64,000 nt of DNA from assembly GCA_022702545.1 (NCBI GenBank), contig JAHRBC010000004.1:558001-622000 (forward strand). The letters run 5' to 3'. The notes under the pieces were generated by a model. That model ran no database searches and was not told where the DNA came from. It was given only the letters and a program-made list of their open reading frames with translations. Origin of the DNA: Phycomyces nitens (Eukaryota; Mucoromycota; Mucoromycetes; Mucorales; Phycomycetaceae). Shown piece by piece: positions 36,385 through 49,010 of the stretch. The translations under genes and the position numbers were made by a program. Positions within the stretch are counted from its first letter, which is position 1. Each line of letters starts with the position of its first letter.

Positions 36385-37192
36385 TGGAGGGGGGGAAAAA
36401 GGACAGAGTTGCAAGGCAAGCCTAGGCTCAGCCACTTCTTTTCACATAAAAAAAAGCAGACACACACTCAATCGGGGTTTAAAGTATCGAGGCATTGTCA
36501 GTACTGATTTGTACTACTCTATTAAATATTATCTTTGATATACCAAACAGGTTGCTATTTGGATCAGATAGACAAGACCTGGGGTTGGGATAGTGATGAG
36601 TGTGTGGGAGGGATATATAACAATGGCAAGACTTTTACATCTATACTTTTAGCTCTTGTATATCTTGGTCGTAATTTGTGTTGCTTTCAAGACCAAAGAT
36701 TGGCTGATCTGACCATGATTTTATTTTTTTAAAAAAACCAAACCCAAAATGCGTTTGACAGACATATAAAATATATCGACCATGTATTTAAATACATATA
36801 CATATGTATATACATATATATAAATAATTGGCCTGTCGAGTCGCCCAGCTTGGCCTTCCAATGTCTCGGCGAATTCAAAATAACCGTACAATTATTCCTC
36901 GTTTGAAATCACCTTGTTTCTCTTTGGGAATTGGCTTGTTGGAAGCACAATATATATTCGACGTCACAAGATAAACACGCCCGGTACTTCTTTACTTTCT
37001 TTTATCTTTCTTGGTCTTCATTACCATGAGGGATTTTATTTTTATATATTTTCGCTTTTTTTCGCTTTTTTTTTAGGAGAATGAAAAAAAAAAGCAAGTC
37101 CCATTCAACACATCAATGCTTTGTTTGACATAATTCTTACAAAAATACATGTATATATAAATGTGTACCCTTTTTTTCTCTACACTACAAAA
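36385..37192. promoter_or_regulatory. Divergent TRM11/CDC7 intergenic region
   Basis: About 0.8 kb between the two divergent start codons. A near copy of the TRM11 start context occurs about 107 bp upstream (CAATGCCTC at 36382-36390 and about 36491-36499, read on the minus strand); its short frame ends at a TGA. An (AT)n tract lies at about 36799-36830, and pyrimidine and poly(T) tracts precede CDC7. No specific factor site is assigned. Confidence 0.45.
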
Positions 37193-40061
37193 ATGTCAGC
37201 ATACATACCTAGCCCAATGACTCCACGATTAGATAGAAGGGGTGTTCCTATTGTGCAACCAGCCCTACAGGGACAATCGCCTCGAATTCACCGCAATAAA
37301 TATTTAAGAATTAACGCTAGTATTCACGGTGACGCCTCTATTGACGAAGTGCGTCTCTGTGAAACACCAAAAGATAAATCTCTAATGGATGCATATGACA
37401 ATTTCTCTGATGCCGTGCACCAGTCATATACAAACCACATTGCTCGTCTCTTTTCTCACACATCACCGCGAGGGAGATCATCTCCTAGCAGATTTGATTC
37501 CATTCAGGATGCTCCTACAGAACCACTTTCAGCAACCTCTAATCGTCTGATGAAGCGCAATCGCTTTCCAAAGACCGAAAGAAACGAACCATATGCGCCT
37601 TCACCCCAACGCCAACAGATGCAATCGATAACTGTCGAGCAATTGGACGATAAATTAGAAACATCCAATTCCCAAACTCAAAAGGCATTGCCAACAACCA
37701 TTGAGACCTCAAATCGTCTGGCTGATACCACTGGTGGATCAGCCAAGGCGACGCCTCTTCCCCCAACAGGACGTCGACGTTCTGCTGATTACGATGATGA
37801 TAGACCTCGATCGAAACAAAAGACTGAGCCTTTAGATAGCTCTCAAGAGACTTCCAAACCCAATTCTTCACCAACCTCTTGTCTTTCTGCAAAACCCGAA
37901 CAGGATAACACACAGCAGACCGATACACAACCTGAACAGCAGACATCCATTCAGAAACCAGCTCCCAAGCAACCCTCATTCGCCCACCCAACCGAAACAC
38001 CCCTACCAAAACTCACAAAAGACCCTAACCCTACACTTGCAAACGAAAAGGAACCAGCTACGATGGGACCTCCTGCGACGATTACCAAACCAGTGCCGGT
38101 AGATGAGATACGCCCAACCAGCGGCCTATTTCCTGCTGGCACGGCCATAAACCCGGTCCAAAAGGAACTGGAGGATATTATGGCCAGTGTCAGGTCCTTG
38201 TCTTTTTATTACAAACTAGTGGATAAGATTGGTGAAGGTAAATCAAGAATCCTACACACATCTTTTATACGTAAAAGAATGGGACCTAGAGAGAGAGGGG
38301 GGATGTCCTTTAGCTTAGCTGGCACTTTTTTTTGTTGCTGTTGTTGCCGTTGTTGTTGTATTGCCATTGATATTACCCCATACCCACTCTTGTAATCTTG
38401 AGGGAAAATTGAACGAGAGCTTGACAATCAAATCTATGTACATCTATAATCATATTCTAGGCACCTTTAGTACAGTATACAAAGCTATCGATATTCGACA
38501 TGAGCGATACAACAATGAGGATTGGGAGGCCCAATTGATCAGTGGGGCTTGCGTGGGAAGAAGAATAAGAGGCCGTGAGGCAGCAACTGATGCACAGATC
38601 AAAAACAGAAGCAAGTTTGTTGCCCTCAAGAGAGTCTACTCGACCAGCAGCCCAAAGCGTATTGCAAGTGAAATTGAGATCCTTCAACAGCTAAGGTAGT
38701 CTCAAGACATGATCAATAAACGTGTACTGATTTGTTTATATCTAGAGGATGTCCATGTATCTCTCCCTTGATTACTGCCTTTCGACAACAAGAAGAAGTG
38801 TTCGTTGTTCTGCCTTTTATTCAACACGATGAATTCAAGGTACAGATTTAATTTTGATAAATTTATTGTATGTCATTAGGTATCCTCTTGTCTGCATGTC
38901 AACAAACACTAACACCTCTAAAGAAAATATTCCTACAGATGCCAATGGAAGATATAAAGTGCTATATGCGATGCATGTTTACTGCCCTAAAGAGCCTTCA
39001 TTCCCTAAAGATCCTTCATCGAGACATCAAGCCCAATAACTTTCTCTATAGTTCTCGCGACAAGACGGGCACTCTGATTGACTTTGGTCTTGCACAGGTA
39101 AGAAAGTACTACATATAATCAATCATCTAATGCCTGATGATCTAGAGAGAAGAAGACACACGCCCACCCAATTCATCATACACACCTACACCAATCGTCA
39201 CTCCAACCACTACTGCTGCATCTACCCCCACCCTTACACCCGCTGCCACTCCAACCTCCACTCCAGCATCCACTCCAAATGTTACCCCTAGTACAGGTGC
39301 AACTGTACCTCACACATCCATAATAACCCCAGTTAGTGCTACTACGCCATCTGGACCCACCAAAACACCGATTAGAAGAATGGCTTCTAGTTTAGACCAA
39401 ACAGAGAGCTCAAAAGTACGAGGGTACATGATAAACGACCAACGGTAGGTGATCTGGATGGCCTGGATGGCCTGGATGGTCTGTATTGACATGTTTTTTT
39501 TGTATGGCTAGGCGAGCGATCCGTGCCAACAGAGCCGGTACAAAGGGATTTAGAGCACCCGAGGTACTGATGCGAGTGGTGCATCAAACAACTGGTAATA
39601 TAAGTCATCTCAAACACACCAAGATGTCTAACATATCAACACCAAAAAAGCCATTGATATCTGGTCTGTTGGTGTGATATTCTTGTCCATACTATCCGGA
39701 AGCTATCCATTCTTCTTGGCCAACGATGAAGCCGATTCACTCTTGGAAATGGCTTGTCTGTTTGGACTGAATGCAATGAAAGAATGCGCAAGTTCTCACA
39801 GTATGTATGGCCAGCCATCATAATCCACAGATACTAAAATATATTTGTATAGATCGAACATTCGAGACAAACATCCCCTCCATTAACCAGGGCCCCTACA
39901 ACCTGGGCAGCATTTGCAAGACACTAAATTCTCGAATGTTTGAATCTTGGAACCAGACTGACCTAAAGAACGCAATTGATCTGATGAACAAGTGTCTAGC
40001 TCTAAAGAGTGATGACCGGATTACTGCAGCAGAGGCTCTAGACCATCCATTCCTCAAATAA
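37193..40061 (+). CDS. CDC7: Cdc7-type replication-initiation kinase (DDK catalytic subunit), 757 aa
   Basis: Ser/Thr kinase that, with Dbf4, phosphorylates the MCM helicase to fire origins. Eight exons: 37193-38237, 38461-38695, 38746-38839, 38939-39097, 39146-39444, 39512-39594, 39651-39800, 39853-40061; 2274 nt. A long disordered Ser/Pro/Thr-rich N-terminus (about 330 aa) precedes the kinase: IGEGTFSTVYKA (from about 346), VALKRVY, HRDIKPNNFLY (HRD 485-487) and LIDFGLAQ (DFG 506-508). Next comes a Thr/Pro-rich kinase insert of about 100 aa (exon 5), then GTKGFRAPEVL, AIDIWSVGVIF and a C-terminal RITAAEALDHPFL. The insert between DFG and the APE segment and the GTKGFRAPE form are Cdc7 hallmarks. 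The ATG at 37193 is chosen; the frame stays open upstream to 37121 but without a better start. It converges on TFB4 with 184 bp between stops. Confidence 0.92.
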
Positions 40062-40245
40062 TAATAATAATATTAATAATATTAATAATAATAATATTTT
40101 TTTTTCTTTTTTTTTATTATACAAGAAATATAAAGCACTGGTAGAACATCTCTTTATAATTTACATTTCTTTTCTTTTCTTTGGGGGGGATTATTTACAC
40201 TATTTTTTCTTTCCTTTGCAGATATTTTCATTATTGTTTTACTAT

Positions 40246-41683
40246 TTAATTAGGAGCAGGAGAACCTCGAATGGGTCCTACAGGTTTAGAGCGTGCTCCA
40301 GCAGGTGGAAGCATAGGCCTGAATGCGAATTTGGTTCTAAAGATACCAATAAATATTTATGTATCCAAACATTTCATTTGATCAGGGTCGTTTACTTACT
40401 TGCATGTCGAGCAAACTGGCGACCAAGAACAAAAGACTGCAATCCGGGTTTCGATTAAAACCTCTGGATGTTTGCAACCAAAGCTACTTACTTGATAAAC
40501 ATACAGAGCACACATAGCCAATATCAACAATCTTCTTGTGACAAAAGCAGGCAGCTCTGAAATCCACTTGATCTTGGTTGGGTAGGTTTAGATAGTTGCG
40601 TGCATATCGTTCAGGTAAAAAGGCAAACTAGACATGGCAGGTGGTGTGTTAGATTGATTTTAATATGATTATTATTATTATTAAAAATATCCAAGCTACT
40701 TGCCATCAAATACTGCAACAATGCCTGGCTATTGTCCACCTTTACATATACTCCTCCGGTAATATTCGAAGCCTGTTGGAGAAACGCAGTCTCTTCTCCA
40801 TATATCTTGCACACATCCACCGGAATGCTCTGCAAAGGTGTAAATGGTTTTGGCACATTGGCCTAGAGACTTACTGCTTTTTGGGCCGAGAATATACAAT
40901 TCATCAATGGAATGTATTGAGATGCTGAATCAGGTGATACTGACAGGATAAGGATACGTGGCTTGATGTGACCAAGATCATCCTGCTTTGTGATACGGTG
41001 AATGTCTTTAAGAACATTAGACCTCTCTTTCTATACAAAACTTGTCGGCTACTCACAACAGAGGGCCATTGAAAAGGCACCAGTCACCATTGAACTAGTC
41101 CCTAGAGATACATTTTAAGAACCCCTTTTTTGCTTTTATATATATATATATGTATATGTATATATATGTTACCTGTGCCCTGTTCAAGAGACGATGGGTC
41201 GGTATTTGCAAAAAGCTCTTGTAGACTACTGACAATCTGATCTGTCACAAATTGAAAGTTGGGGTACATGTTGGCATTTCGACGATTGCCATTGTTCTTT
41301 TTGATTTGAAAGGTCTCTTCATTCGGAAGTGGGTAAAGGAATTTACTTTATTGACTAATCAGATCAATTGTGCTTCAATCTCTGATCAATAACATTATAC
41401 CTGTGTCCAACATGACTTGCGATTACTGTGACCTTGTTATTGTATTTTAATGCCAAATGAGCATTGATAAATATCAAGATTTGTCGTAGAGCATCATCAA
41501 GAGACAGTGGCACATTTGCCTTTGCAGATTCAGCCCAGACAAATGGATTGGTGTCAATAATGAGCACAAGAAGATTGGAATCATCTTCATGTCATGAAAA
41601 CAGAATCAATCAATCAATCAATCAATCAACAACTCTCTTTATTTATGCCCTGATTTACCTTCACTCGTAGACGCGTCCTTCAT
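40246..41683 (-). CDS. TFB4: TFIIH subunit Tfb4/p34, 315 aa, 9 exons
   Basis: Structural subunit of the TFIIH core (transcription initiation and nucleotide excision repair), paired with Ssl1/p44. Exons in coding order: 41683-41659, 41584-41401, 41345-41173, 41101-41057, 41005-40875, 40829-40704, 40627-40492, 40436-40400, 40336-40246; 948 nt. The vWA-like fold begins DDSNLLVLIIDTNPFVWAE, and later segments include KPRILILSVSPDSASQYIPLMNCIFSAQKA and SIPVDVCKIYGEETAFLQQASNITGGVY. The C-terminal Cys-rich finger is CFCHKKIVDIGYVCSVCLS...CSWSPVCSTCKTKF. The intron at 40628-40703 has a GC donor (ATG|GCAAGT), required to join QYLM to FAFLPER. Three acceptors end in AAG (before 41584, 41345 and 41005). 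It shares a short divergent promoter with LHS1. Confidence 0.92.
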
Positions 41684-41959
41684 TCCTATATACAACAATC
41701 ACAGCAGACTATTGATGATTATGCCATGTTGCGTTGGCCTTGAACGTGTATATGTGACTGCTCAAAAAGAGGTTCCGCCAGCGATCCCACCAATTACGAC
41801 TGGACAAGTTATGAAAAGAGGCTATAAATTATAATAATTATAAGCAGTTGGGATATACACCATCAATCGATCTCTTTTTTTGTTCTCTGATATCAATATC
41901 ATCCCTTTTCTGCTCTCAACTCTCCTTTACTTTTCTCAGCATACCCATATACGCTCTCA
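41684..41959. promoter_or_regulatory. Shared divergent promoter of TFB4 and LHS1
   Basis: Only 276 bp separate the two start codons. The region holds a TATA-like TATAAATTATAATAATTATAA (about 41821-41841) and a CT-rich stretch before LHS1. CGTG occurs near 41746 (GAACGTGTATATG). A canonical unfolded-protein-response element could not be assigned. Confidence 0.4.
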
Positions 41960-43476
41960 ATGATAGCTCGTTGGATTTGTGGGCTAGTGTTCACGGTCGC
42001 GCTTCTGAGTGTCTTTATAGCTCAGGGCACTGATGCCGCCGTAATGTCAATAGACTATGGAACAGAATGGTTCAAGGTCGGCTTAATCAAGTCTGGAATC
42101 CCTTTGGATGTTGCCCTCAACAAGGACTCCAAAAGAAAGACTCAGTCTGTCGTGACTATCCGCGACAACGTCCGAATCTATGGCTCAGACGCCATCAGTC
42201 TGGTACCTAGAAACAAGCCAAAGAAAAATAAAGTCAATTAAATGTCTAATTGTTTGATTTACCACCCCCTTAGGCTGGAAGATTCCCTCAATTCACCTAC
42301 TTTAACCTCAAGAGCGTGCTTGGTAAACCCTATGATGACAAGCACTGTCAAGAGTTCCGTCATCGATTTGTCAACACCATGGTCCTTGATCCCTCTCGTG
42401 CAGACATGCCTGCTTTTCACCACAATGACACTGATATCTTGACTGTTGAGGAGCTGATTGCCTATCAATTCCAGACCGCCAGACAGCAAGCCATCAATAC
42501 TGCCGGTGAGGATGTCAAGGATGTTGTGATTACGGTAAGACCAAGATCAGACATGACATTTGGTGGATATCCTAATGGGAATGGCATGTTTTTATAGGTC
42601 ACTCCATTTGCCAATCAGTACGAGAGACAGGCCATCCTTGATGCTGCTGAATTGGCTGGCCTCAAGGTGCTTTCGTTGATGCATGACGAGACGGCAGGTA
42701 ATATAAAAGATGTTGGCAACAATCTCAAACTAAACCAATCCATCCAATTGTCTTCATAACAGTTGCTCTCAACTATGCAATGAACCGTCAGTTTGAAAAG
42801 ACTCCCGAATACCACATCTTTTATGACATGGGAGCTGGATCCACAGTCGCCTCTCTTGTTTCTTTCTCTAATGCCGAAGTCAAGGAAGGCAAGCGCACAA
42901 AGACCTATCCTCAGATCGAGGTCAAGTCTGTTGGGTTCGACCAGACCCTTGGTGGCTATGAGTTTGATGTTCGTCTCCAGCAACATCTTGCTAGGGGATT
43001 CATGAGAATGCACAAGAATACTGTCAATGCAGACATCACTGATTCTGATGGAGCCATGGCCAGACTCTTGAAGGAGGCCACACGGGTCAAGCAGATCTTG
43101 AGTGCAAACACCGAGACAAGTGCTTCTGTAAGTATATATGTGTGTGTGGACCAATAAACCAATTGGATTGACTCTTTGGTTAGCTAGAGGGCCTTCACGA
43201 AGGCATCGATTTCAAGATGAAGGTGTCCAGAGTTGAATTGGAAAGACTCTGTGCTGATCTGTTGGACCGTATCAACAAGCCAATCGAGACTGCACTCTTG
43301 GCTGCCAACATGAATGTGGTAAGTATCAAGGACAATTGGGCCTTGCAAGGATATTGATCTTGCTGGTTTAGGATGACATTAAGTCAATTGTGCTTGTTGG
43401 TGGAAGTGTCCGTATTCCTTCTGTCCAGAGAACCTTGGCCAAGTCTGTTGGAAGGTAAAAAAAAATCGACATGATT

Positions 43477-43525
<49 letters not shown>

Positions 43526-45481
43526 ATTTCTTAATTTGGATATGTGATCTAGTGCCAAGATTGCCAAGAATGTCAATGGAGATGAGGCTGCTGTTTTGGG
43601 TAAGTCTAGAGAAAAATGGCGACGATCTATAGAATATTTGCTTATATTTTGGCCGGGTTTATTTTCTGCACAGGTGCTGCTTTCCGCGGTGCTTCCTTGA
43701 GTAACCAGTTTAGACTGACGAAGCAGATCAAGATCAAGGATGTCACTGTTTTCCCCATTGAAGCCACCTATGAGCCTGAAAACAGCAATGGAGGTAAAGA
43801 ATGCTTCATATATATATCGAGATTAATATATTAACATATAATTGATGAATCTGTAGCTATCCACACCACAATTTTCAAGGAATTCGGTTCGATCGGAACG
43901 CGCAAGATTGTGACCTTTAAGAGGACAAGCGACTTTGAATTTGAGTTGGTGTACGGAAAGCACGCTGGAAAGGAAAAGTAAGTAAGCTTTATTTGGTTGT
44001 TACAATTTCCAATTGCTAAACACATTTGGGTCATAGTCTTGACAAGATTGCCAAGATCAAGGTTACTGGCCTGACAGACGCTGTAGAAAAGTACAGTGAA
44101 GAGATCAAGGCAGCAGAAAACCCTCCAAAGGTGCGGGTTACGATTGAGATGTCAGACTCTGGTCTTATCTCTGTACCAGAAGCCTCTGTGAGCATTGAAA
44201 TTGGCGAAGGAAAATCGACCTTTTCTGGTAAGTAGAAATTTGTATCACACAGCAGAAATTAATTGTGTGTCTCTTTATATATATATATAGAAAAGGTAAA
44301 GTCATTCTTTGGTTCAAAAGAAGAAAAGGATTCTTCTAAAGATGAGCCATTGGAGGTAACAGGCTATAAACATAATCTAAATGTGATTAATGATCCTATT
44401 CTGGTTACTCTGCACATCAATAGCACCTGGAAGCCGATGGTCAAAACAACCACTCTACGGTTGATAATGACGCCGAATCATCTCAGAATAATACAACCAA
44501 GATCCCTGCAGTTCCAGTCAAGGAAAAGGAGCCCACAGTAACCAAGATTGGTCTTGCCCTGGAATACATTCCAACCGGACCCTTGCCAATGTCAAAGGCA
44601 CAGAAATCAGAGGCAGCCAAACGGTACGTTATTTATAGATTTTGGGTGTTGATGTGCATATTGACTGAGCTCTGTATTTTCCATACATTTGCAAATGTAT
44701 ATAGCATCAAGGCCTTGGACACACTGGATGAGCTGCGTCGTCTGCGCGAAGAGTCCCGCAATGCATTGGAATCGTCAGTGTACCGTCTCCAGGACTTTTT
44801 GTATGATGACACGGTCGGTATAGTGTCAACCGAAGAAGAGCAGGAGACGCTCAGAGAACATCTCTCAGAGATCTCTGACTGGCTATATGATGAAGGTGAA
44901 CATGCCGAGACATCGGCCAATGTTGACCGCCTCAAGAAGCTACAGTAAGTCAGTCTGGCTGTTTGATACCGGTCTCTAACGTGTATTATGATAGATTGCT
45001 AGAACAGCCAATAGTGTTTAGACGTACTGAATATCTCCAGCGTCCCAAGAACATTGACAAGATCAGCAAGGGCGTCGAACAAGCCCGTACATTCGTCCAG
45101 GTGATTCGTGCTACTCCCAAGGGAGACCGGTACCACACCGAGGAAGAGCTAGAGAGCCTTTTGGCTGCGGCCGAGAGTGCGGACAAGTGGGTCACTGAAA
45201 AGGTGGCTGCTCAAGATCTCCTTTCCAACGTTGCCCATCCTGTCCTGCTTACATCTGAAGCCAATGTGATTCATCGGTTGGTTGAGGAAGCACTTGAGAA
45301 GCTAAAGGCCAAGAAGAAGCCCAAGATTGTCAAGAAGATCGAGGCAGATAATGATACAAAGGCGGAGGAGAAATCCCAAGAAAAGACCATCTTAAATGAA
45401 GAAGAAAAAGAAAAAGATGCTAATGCTGATGCTAATGCTAATGCTGGTACTGATGATGATGATATTCACGATGAGCTCTAA
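41960..45481 (+). CDS. LHS1: ER-lumenal Hsp70-family chaperone Lhs1/GRP170, 885 aa, 14 exons
   Basis: Large Hsp110/GRP170-type protein of the ER lumen, a nucleotide exchange factor and co-chaperone for BiP/Kar2. Exons: 41960-42202, 42274-42534, 42598-42697, 42763-43127, 43184-43318, 43372-43454, 43553-43599, 43674-43793, 43857-43977, 44037-44227, 44291-44355, 44424-44623, 44705-44944, 44995-45481; 2658 nt. The signal peptide (about residues 1-27, hydrophobic core GLVFTVALLSVFIA) is followed by the Hsp70 ATPase start VMSIDYGTEWFKVGL. Later segments are FYDMGAGSTVASLVSF, VGFDQTLGGYEFD, SIVLVGGSVRIPSVQRTL and NGDEAAVLGAAFRGASLS. A beta-sandwich-like region, an acidic linker and a helical C-terminal part follow. 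The last four residues are HDEL, the ER retrieval signal. Intron 6 contains an (AT)n microsatellite (about 43481-43522). It converges on the kinase at 45632. Confidence 0.95.
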
Positions 45482-45631
45482 CTTAATATACATATCCAAA
45501 TATTTATTTCAATACTGGCATTAAATAAAAGATAAATAAAAAAATAACTGGATTAATTATTTTTCATCAAATGGAAAATCTTGAGTTTTAGTGGATAAAG
45601 AAAATAGATTGAAAGATAAAGGACGCTTCTG

Positions 45632-47253
45632 TTACACGGCATGGTGCCTGTGTCGTCCGCCCATCTGCGTCCGTCCTGCATCGCAGGTTTCGATGGAACG
45701 AAGCCAGTCAGACGCAAGACACTGAGCCACTGTCCAGCGTGTCTCAGGATCAGGATCCAGCATGCCATAGAGACACTCCTTTTCAGCCGCATTGCATTTT
45801 GAAAGAGGTTGCCAGGTCTGCGTTTCCCGACGGGCCAAGAAGATGGCGTACTTTGGATCCTCGGTGGTTGCCTGGACAAAAGGAATCTCGCGAAAGACAA
45901 GACAATGCCAAGTGACGGCAGCACTCCAGACGTCCACTGCCCGACCATCGTATCCTGTCAGATGGTTGAGCTGAATGACTTCTGGCGGCCAGTAAGGCTC
46001 TGATCCACACTGGCCAAACGAGGTGCGTTCATGGTCATCAAAGCAAGACTTTACGACATCTGCGACCCCAAAGTCTGCTATCTTGAGCACACCGTCTGCG
46101 GTCATGATGAGGTTCTCTGGCTTGATGTCGCGATGGGCTACACCAGACTGATGGACATGACAAAGGCCTAGCAAGAGCTGCTTGAAAAGACAATCGACCT
46201 CCTCGTCCTGAAGATTAAAATTCTGCAGGACTGAAAACACATCGCCTCCCGAACACTACAATAATGATTATTATTAATATTATGATTATGATTTAATTTA
46301 TAATATAATATATAATGTATAATACCTACATATTCCATCACACTGCACCATCTGCCCTTGGAGTCCTTCAAGAGATCATACACTTCCACGACGTGTTTGT
46401 GGGAAAGTGTCTTGCTGATGCAGAACTCGCTTATCAGTCGTTTATCAAATGATCGCTCGGTCTCATCTCGGTCTCGTTTTCGGAATGTCTTTACGGCCAC
46501 CAGTGTCTTGTGGTGGGGATCGTGCAATTGACTGCCGTGTTTGCTGTTGTGGGGGACCTGCAAGAGTCTTATCTTTGCAGTAGCACCTGTGCCTACCACG
46601 CGTCCCTTGCGGTGGTCGCTATATTTCTGATGCAGCAACATCGGTTGTGCCCGCGAACACTCTTCGGGCTCATCAGAGCCATCGGGTGTCTTTGAATAGA
46701 TGGATTTCCAGGACGGCACATTGGAAGAAATGGTCGAACGGCTCTTGTGGGTCTGGTAGTTGCGTCGACGGGTCTCCTGGTAAGTTGTGAGCACTGCTTT
46801 GATTTCACTCATCATTGATGGTTCGGTTGGGCTCTGGGAGTCTGCAGACGACGAAGGAGACAATGTAGATGGTGTCAGGGGAAGATCTGTCTGAATACGA
46901 GGCAGTGCAGCCATGTCTGGGTGGAGTAGGGAGGTCATTGAGGACAGGGTGGAAGTGGTGCTGATGGGATTAGTAGATTCTGGTCGATGTGGTGGGCTAC
47001 TGACGGCAAACGCAGCGGCAAGAGAGCCGGCAATTGCAGCAGCCCCAATGGCAAACGACCCTTCATCCGGGATTGGAGAAGGGGGCCTGAGGGAGAGGTT
47101 GGATAGCTTACGGCCAAAGTTGACTACAAAGGCGGGGGCTGAGGGTTGGCTGTCGTTGAGGAAACAGAAGCTCTTTTTGCGACGATGGGACTGGAGTGGG
47201 GGGGAGACGGTGATAGCTGGTTGAGGGTGGTCTTGGGTGATATCCGAGGGCAT
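45632..47253 (-). CDS. Fungal HAL/NPR-family Ser/Thr protein kinase (Sat4/Hal4-like), 515 aa
   Basis: Two exons: 47253-46330 and 46255-45632; 1548 nt. The N-terminus (about 190 aa) is disordered, Ser/Pro/Thr-rich. Kinase: glycine loop VVGTGATAKIRLL, TLVAVKTFRKR (catalytic Lys), RLISEFCISKTLSHKHVVEVYDL and VMEYCSGGDVF (spanning the intron). Then HRDIKPENLIM (HRD 349-351), IADFGVADV (DFG 369-371), GSEPYWPPEV, and DVWSAAVTWHCL. The C-terminal DPDPETRWTVAQCLASDWLRSIE is close to the chain end. The GATxxxR loop, EFCISxxLxHxHV and the GSEPY activation segment fit the fungal-specific kinases that regulate ion and nutrient transporters (Hal4/Hal5/Npr1). The exact ortholog is uncertain. Confidence 0.85.
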
Positions 47254-47603
47254 TGAAAGATTGTAATTAAATTGACATGTAAATATTTTATATCAATAAA
47301 AAGGATAAAGAGGTACTATTAGTATTAGTATTATTTTTGCAGCCAAGATTTATTAAATGGGTTTTTATACCAGTTTTGATTTGGTGCCATTTGGCATTTC
47401 CATGGATTCTGTTTAAATATATATATATTTATATATATATATATATATCTTAATATAATATTCATACAAACCATTCTTGTTTTAGTACTGCACATGTATA
47501 TTTGGAAAAAAAGAGTATTTAGTTCCTGCTATGCCGCAAGACGTTATTTTTATTATTTTATAAAATAGGCATATACAGATTCTCACTGATTATGCATCCC
47601 CTC

Positions 47604-47638
<35 letters not shown>

Positions 47639-47872
47639 TACTCCCCTTTTTGCTTACATATTCTTCTACATACGCCATCTCCAGACACTCAAGAAGTATA
47701 TTATAGTATAGTATATTATAATATATTATATTAATACTTGGATTGTTGCAATTCTTATGATGATTTAGGGAGATGTACATATCATTCAAAAAATGTGCCA
47801 GTCTTTGAATGAATGTATTTAAATTGATATATATAAAATAATAATATTCTTGGCAATGGCGATTGTGCTTAA

Positions 47873-47908
<36 letters not shown>

Positions 47909-47945
47909 CCCTTTAAAATCTTGATATTTTTATTCTTGTATTTAT
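47254..47945. other. Intergenic with simple repeats
   Basis: (AT)n at about 47419-47450, (CA)n at 47610-47637 and (ATT)n at about 47875-47908. No gene is seen; it includes the kinase 5' flank and the SDH5 3' flank. Confidence 0.5.
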
Positions 47946-48461
47946 TTAAGCCTTGACCTCCAAATCTGGCATTCGAAGCACAACCTTGGCTTCGTTCTTT
48001 GCGTGTTCTCTCAGGCTATCGAGCACCTTGCTGCCTTGCCATCTTGTAGGAAGTGTTTTTTTATCAGTGGCCCAGTAAAAGATATCCCAGTCAGGCTCAT
48101 CCATCAGACGATCAAACTCAATCAGCTCATCCATTGAGAACACTGGCAGATGGATCTTTGCAAATGTAGACAGCAGCAGATCTGTCTCGAGAATACCGCG
48201 CTTGCGGGCCTGGTAGGCTAGGCGGGCACGCTTGGTGTCAATTGGCTCATTTGGACGAGGGATTGGTGGCAGATTGGAATAGGGTGTGTCGAGGTCCATT
48301 TGGGGTGCATGACGAATGCCAAGATCGGGATAGGGATCCTGAATCTTTTGTTTCTCAAACACTGTCTTGGTGGTATGGAGTGAGCGCAGAGTCAGGCTCT
48401 TTGTTGCACTGCCAAGAGGTCTTTGTAGGATACGCAGCATTATTTGGGAGATATTCAACAA
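47946..48461 (-). CDS. SDH5: Succinate dehydrogenase assembly factor 2 (FAD insertion factor)
   Basis: Single-exon gene, 171 aa. Mitochondrial matrix protein needed for covalent flavinylation of the SDH flavoprotein (Sdh5/Emi5/SDHAF2). The N-terminus is basic and Arg/Ser/Thr-rich with few acids, consistent with a presequence (MLRILQRPLGSATKSLTLRS). The conserved core reads RARLAYQARKRGILETDLLL, STFA..., ELIEFDRLMDEPDWDIFYW and RWQGSKVLDSLREHAKN, which is diagnostic of the family. Two start codons are in frame (48461 and 48440); the second gives the more typical presequence. Confidence 0.95.
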   Translation of the reverse strand: MLNISQIMLRILQRPLGSATKSLTLRSLHTTKTVFEKQKIQDPYPDLGIRHAPQMDLDTPYSNLPPIPRPNEPIDTKRARLAYQARKRGILETDLLLSTFAKIHLPVFSMDELIEFDRLMDEPDWDIFYWATDKKTLPTRWQGSKVLDSLREHAKNEAKVVLRMPDLEVKA

Positions 48462-48565
48462 ACTATCTTTTTTCTTTTTTGGTTGGTTGGTTGGTTACCG
48501 GGGTAAAATAAATAAATTATACTATATTGTAATTATTGTGTAGAATCACTTGGATCCCTTTTTTT

Positions 48566-49010
48566 TTATGTATGCGTATATATATTCTGGCTAATCCAAT
48601 AGAGTGCCTCTTGGAGACCTTTGCCGGTAATGGCACAGCAGGGAAGGACATTGTATTTCTGGTGGATACTGTGGAGATTGAGCTCATTGATTACTGTGTC
48701 TAGAGACATGCCTAGAAGAATGGATCAAAAAATAATAATAATAATAATAATCTGCTGTCCAAAAACCATGATCCTTACCTTGAAGGTCTTGCTTGTTGGC
48801 CAGTACCAGCACTATGCATTCTTGCATTTCCTGATCAGACAGCACCCGATGGAGTTCTCTAGAAGCCTCGGCAATCCGTTCATGGTCGTGGGCATCGACT
48901 ACAAACACAAGACACTGGGTGCCAGTATAATAGTGCCTCCAGAGATTCCTAATCTTTAGCTGGCCACCAAGATCCTGTTTCAGCATGTTAGCCTGGCTTT
49001 GTATCAAAAA

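Noticed and set aside
37121..37192. Alternative CDC7 start upstream, adding about 24 hydrophobic residues
   Set aside because: No ATG at the frame opening, and the extension looks like translated AT-rich leader; the ATG at 37193 has an AAA-ATG context.
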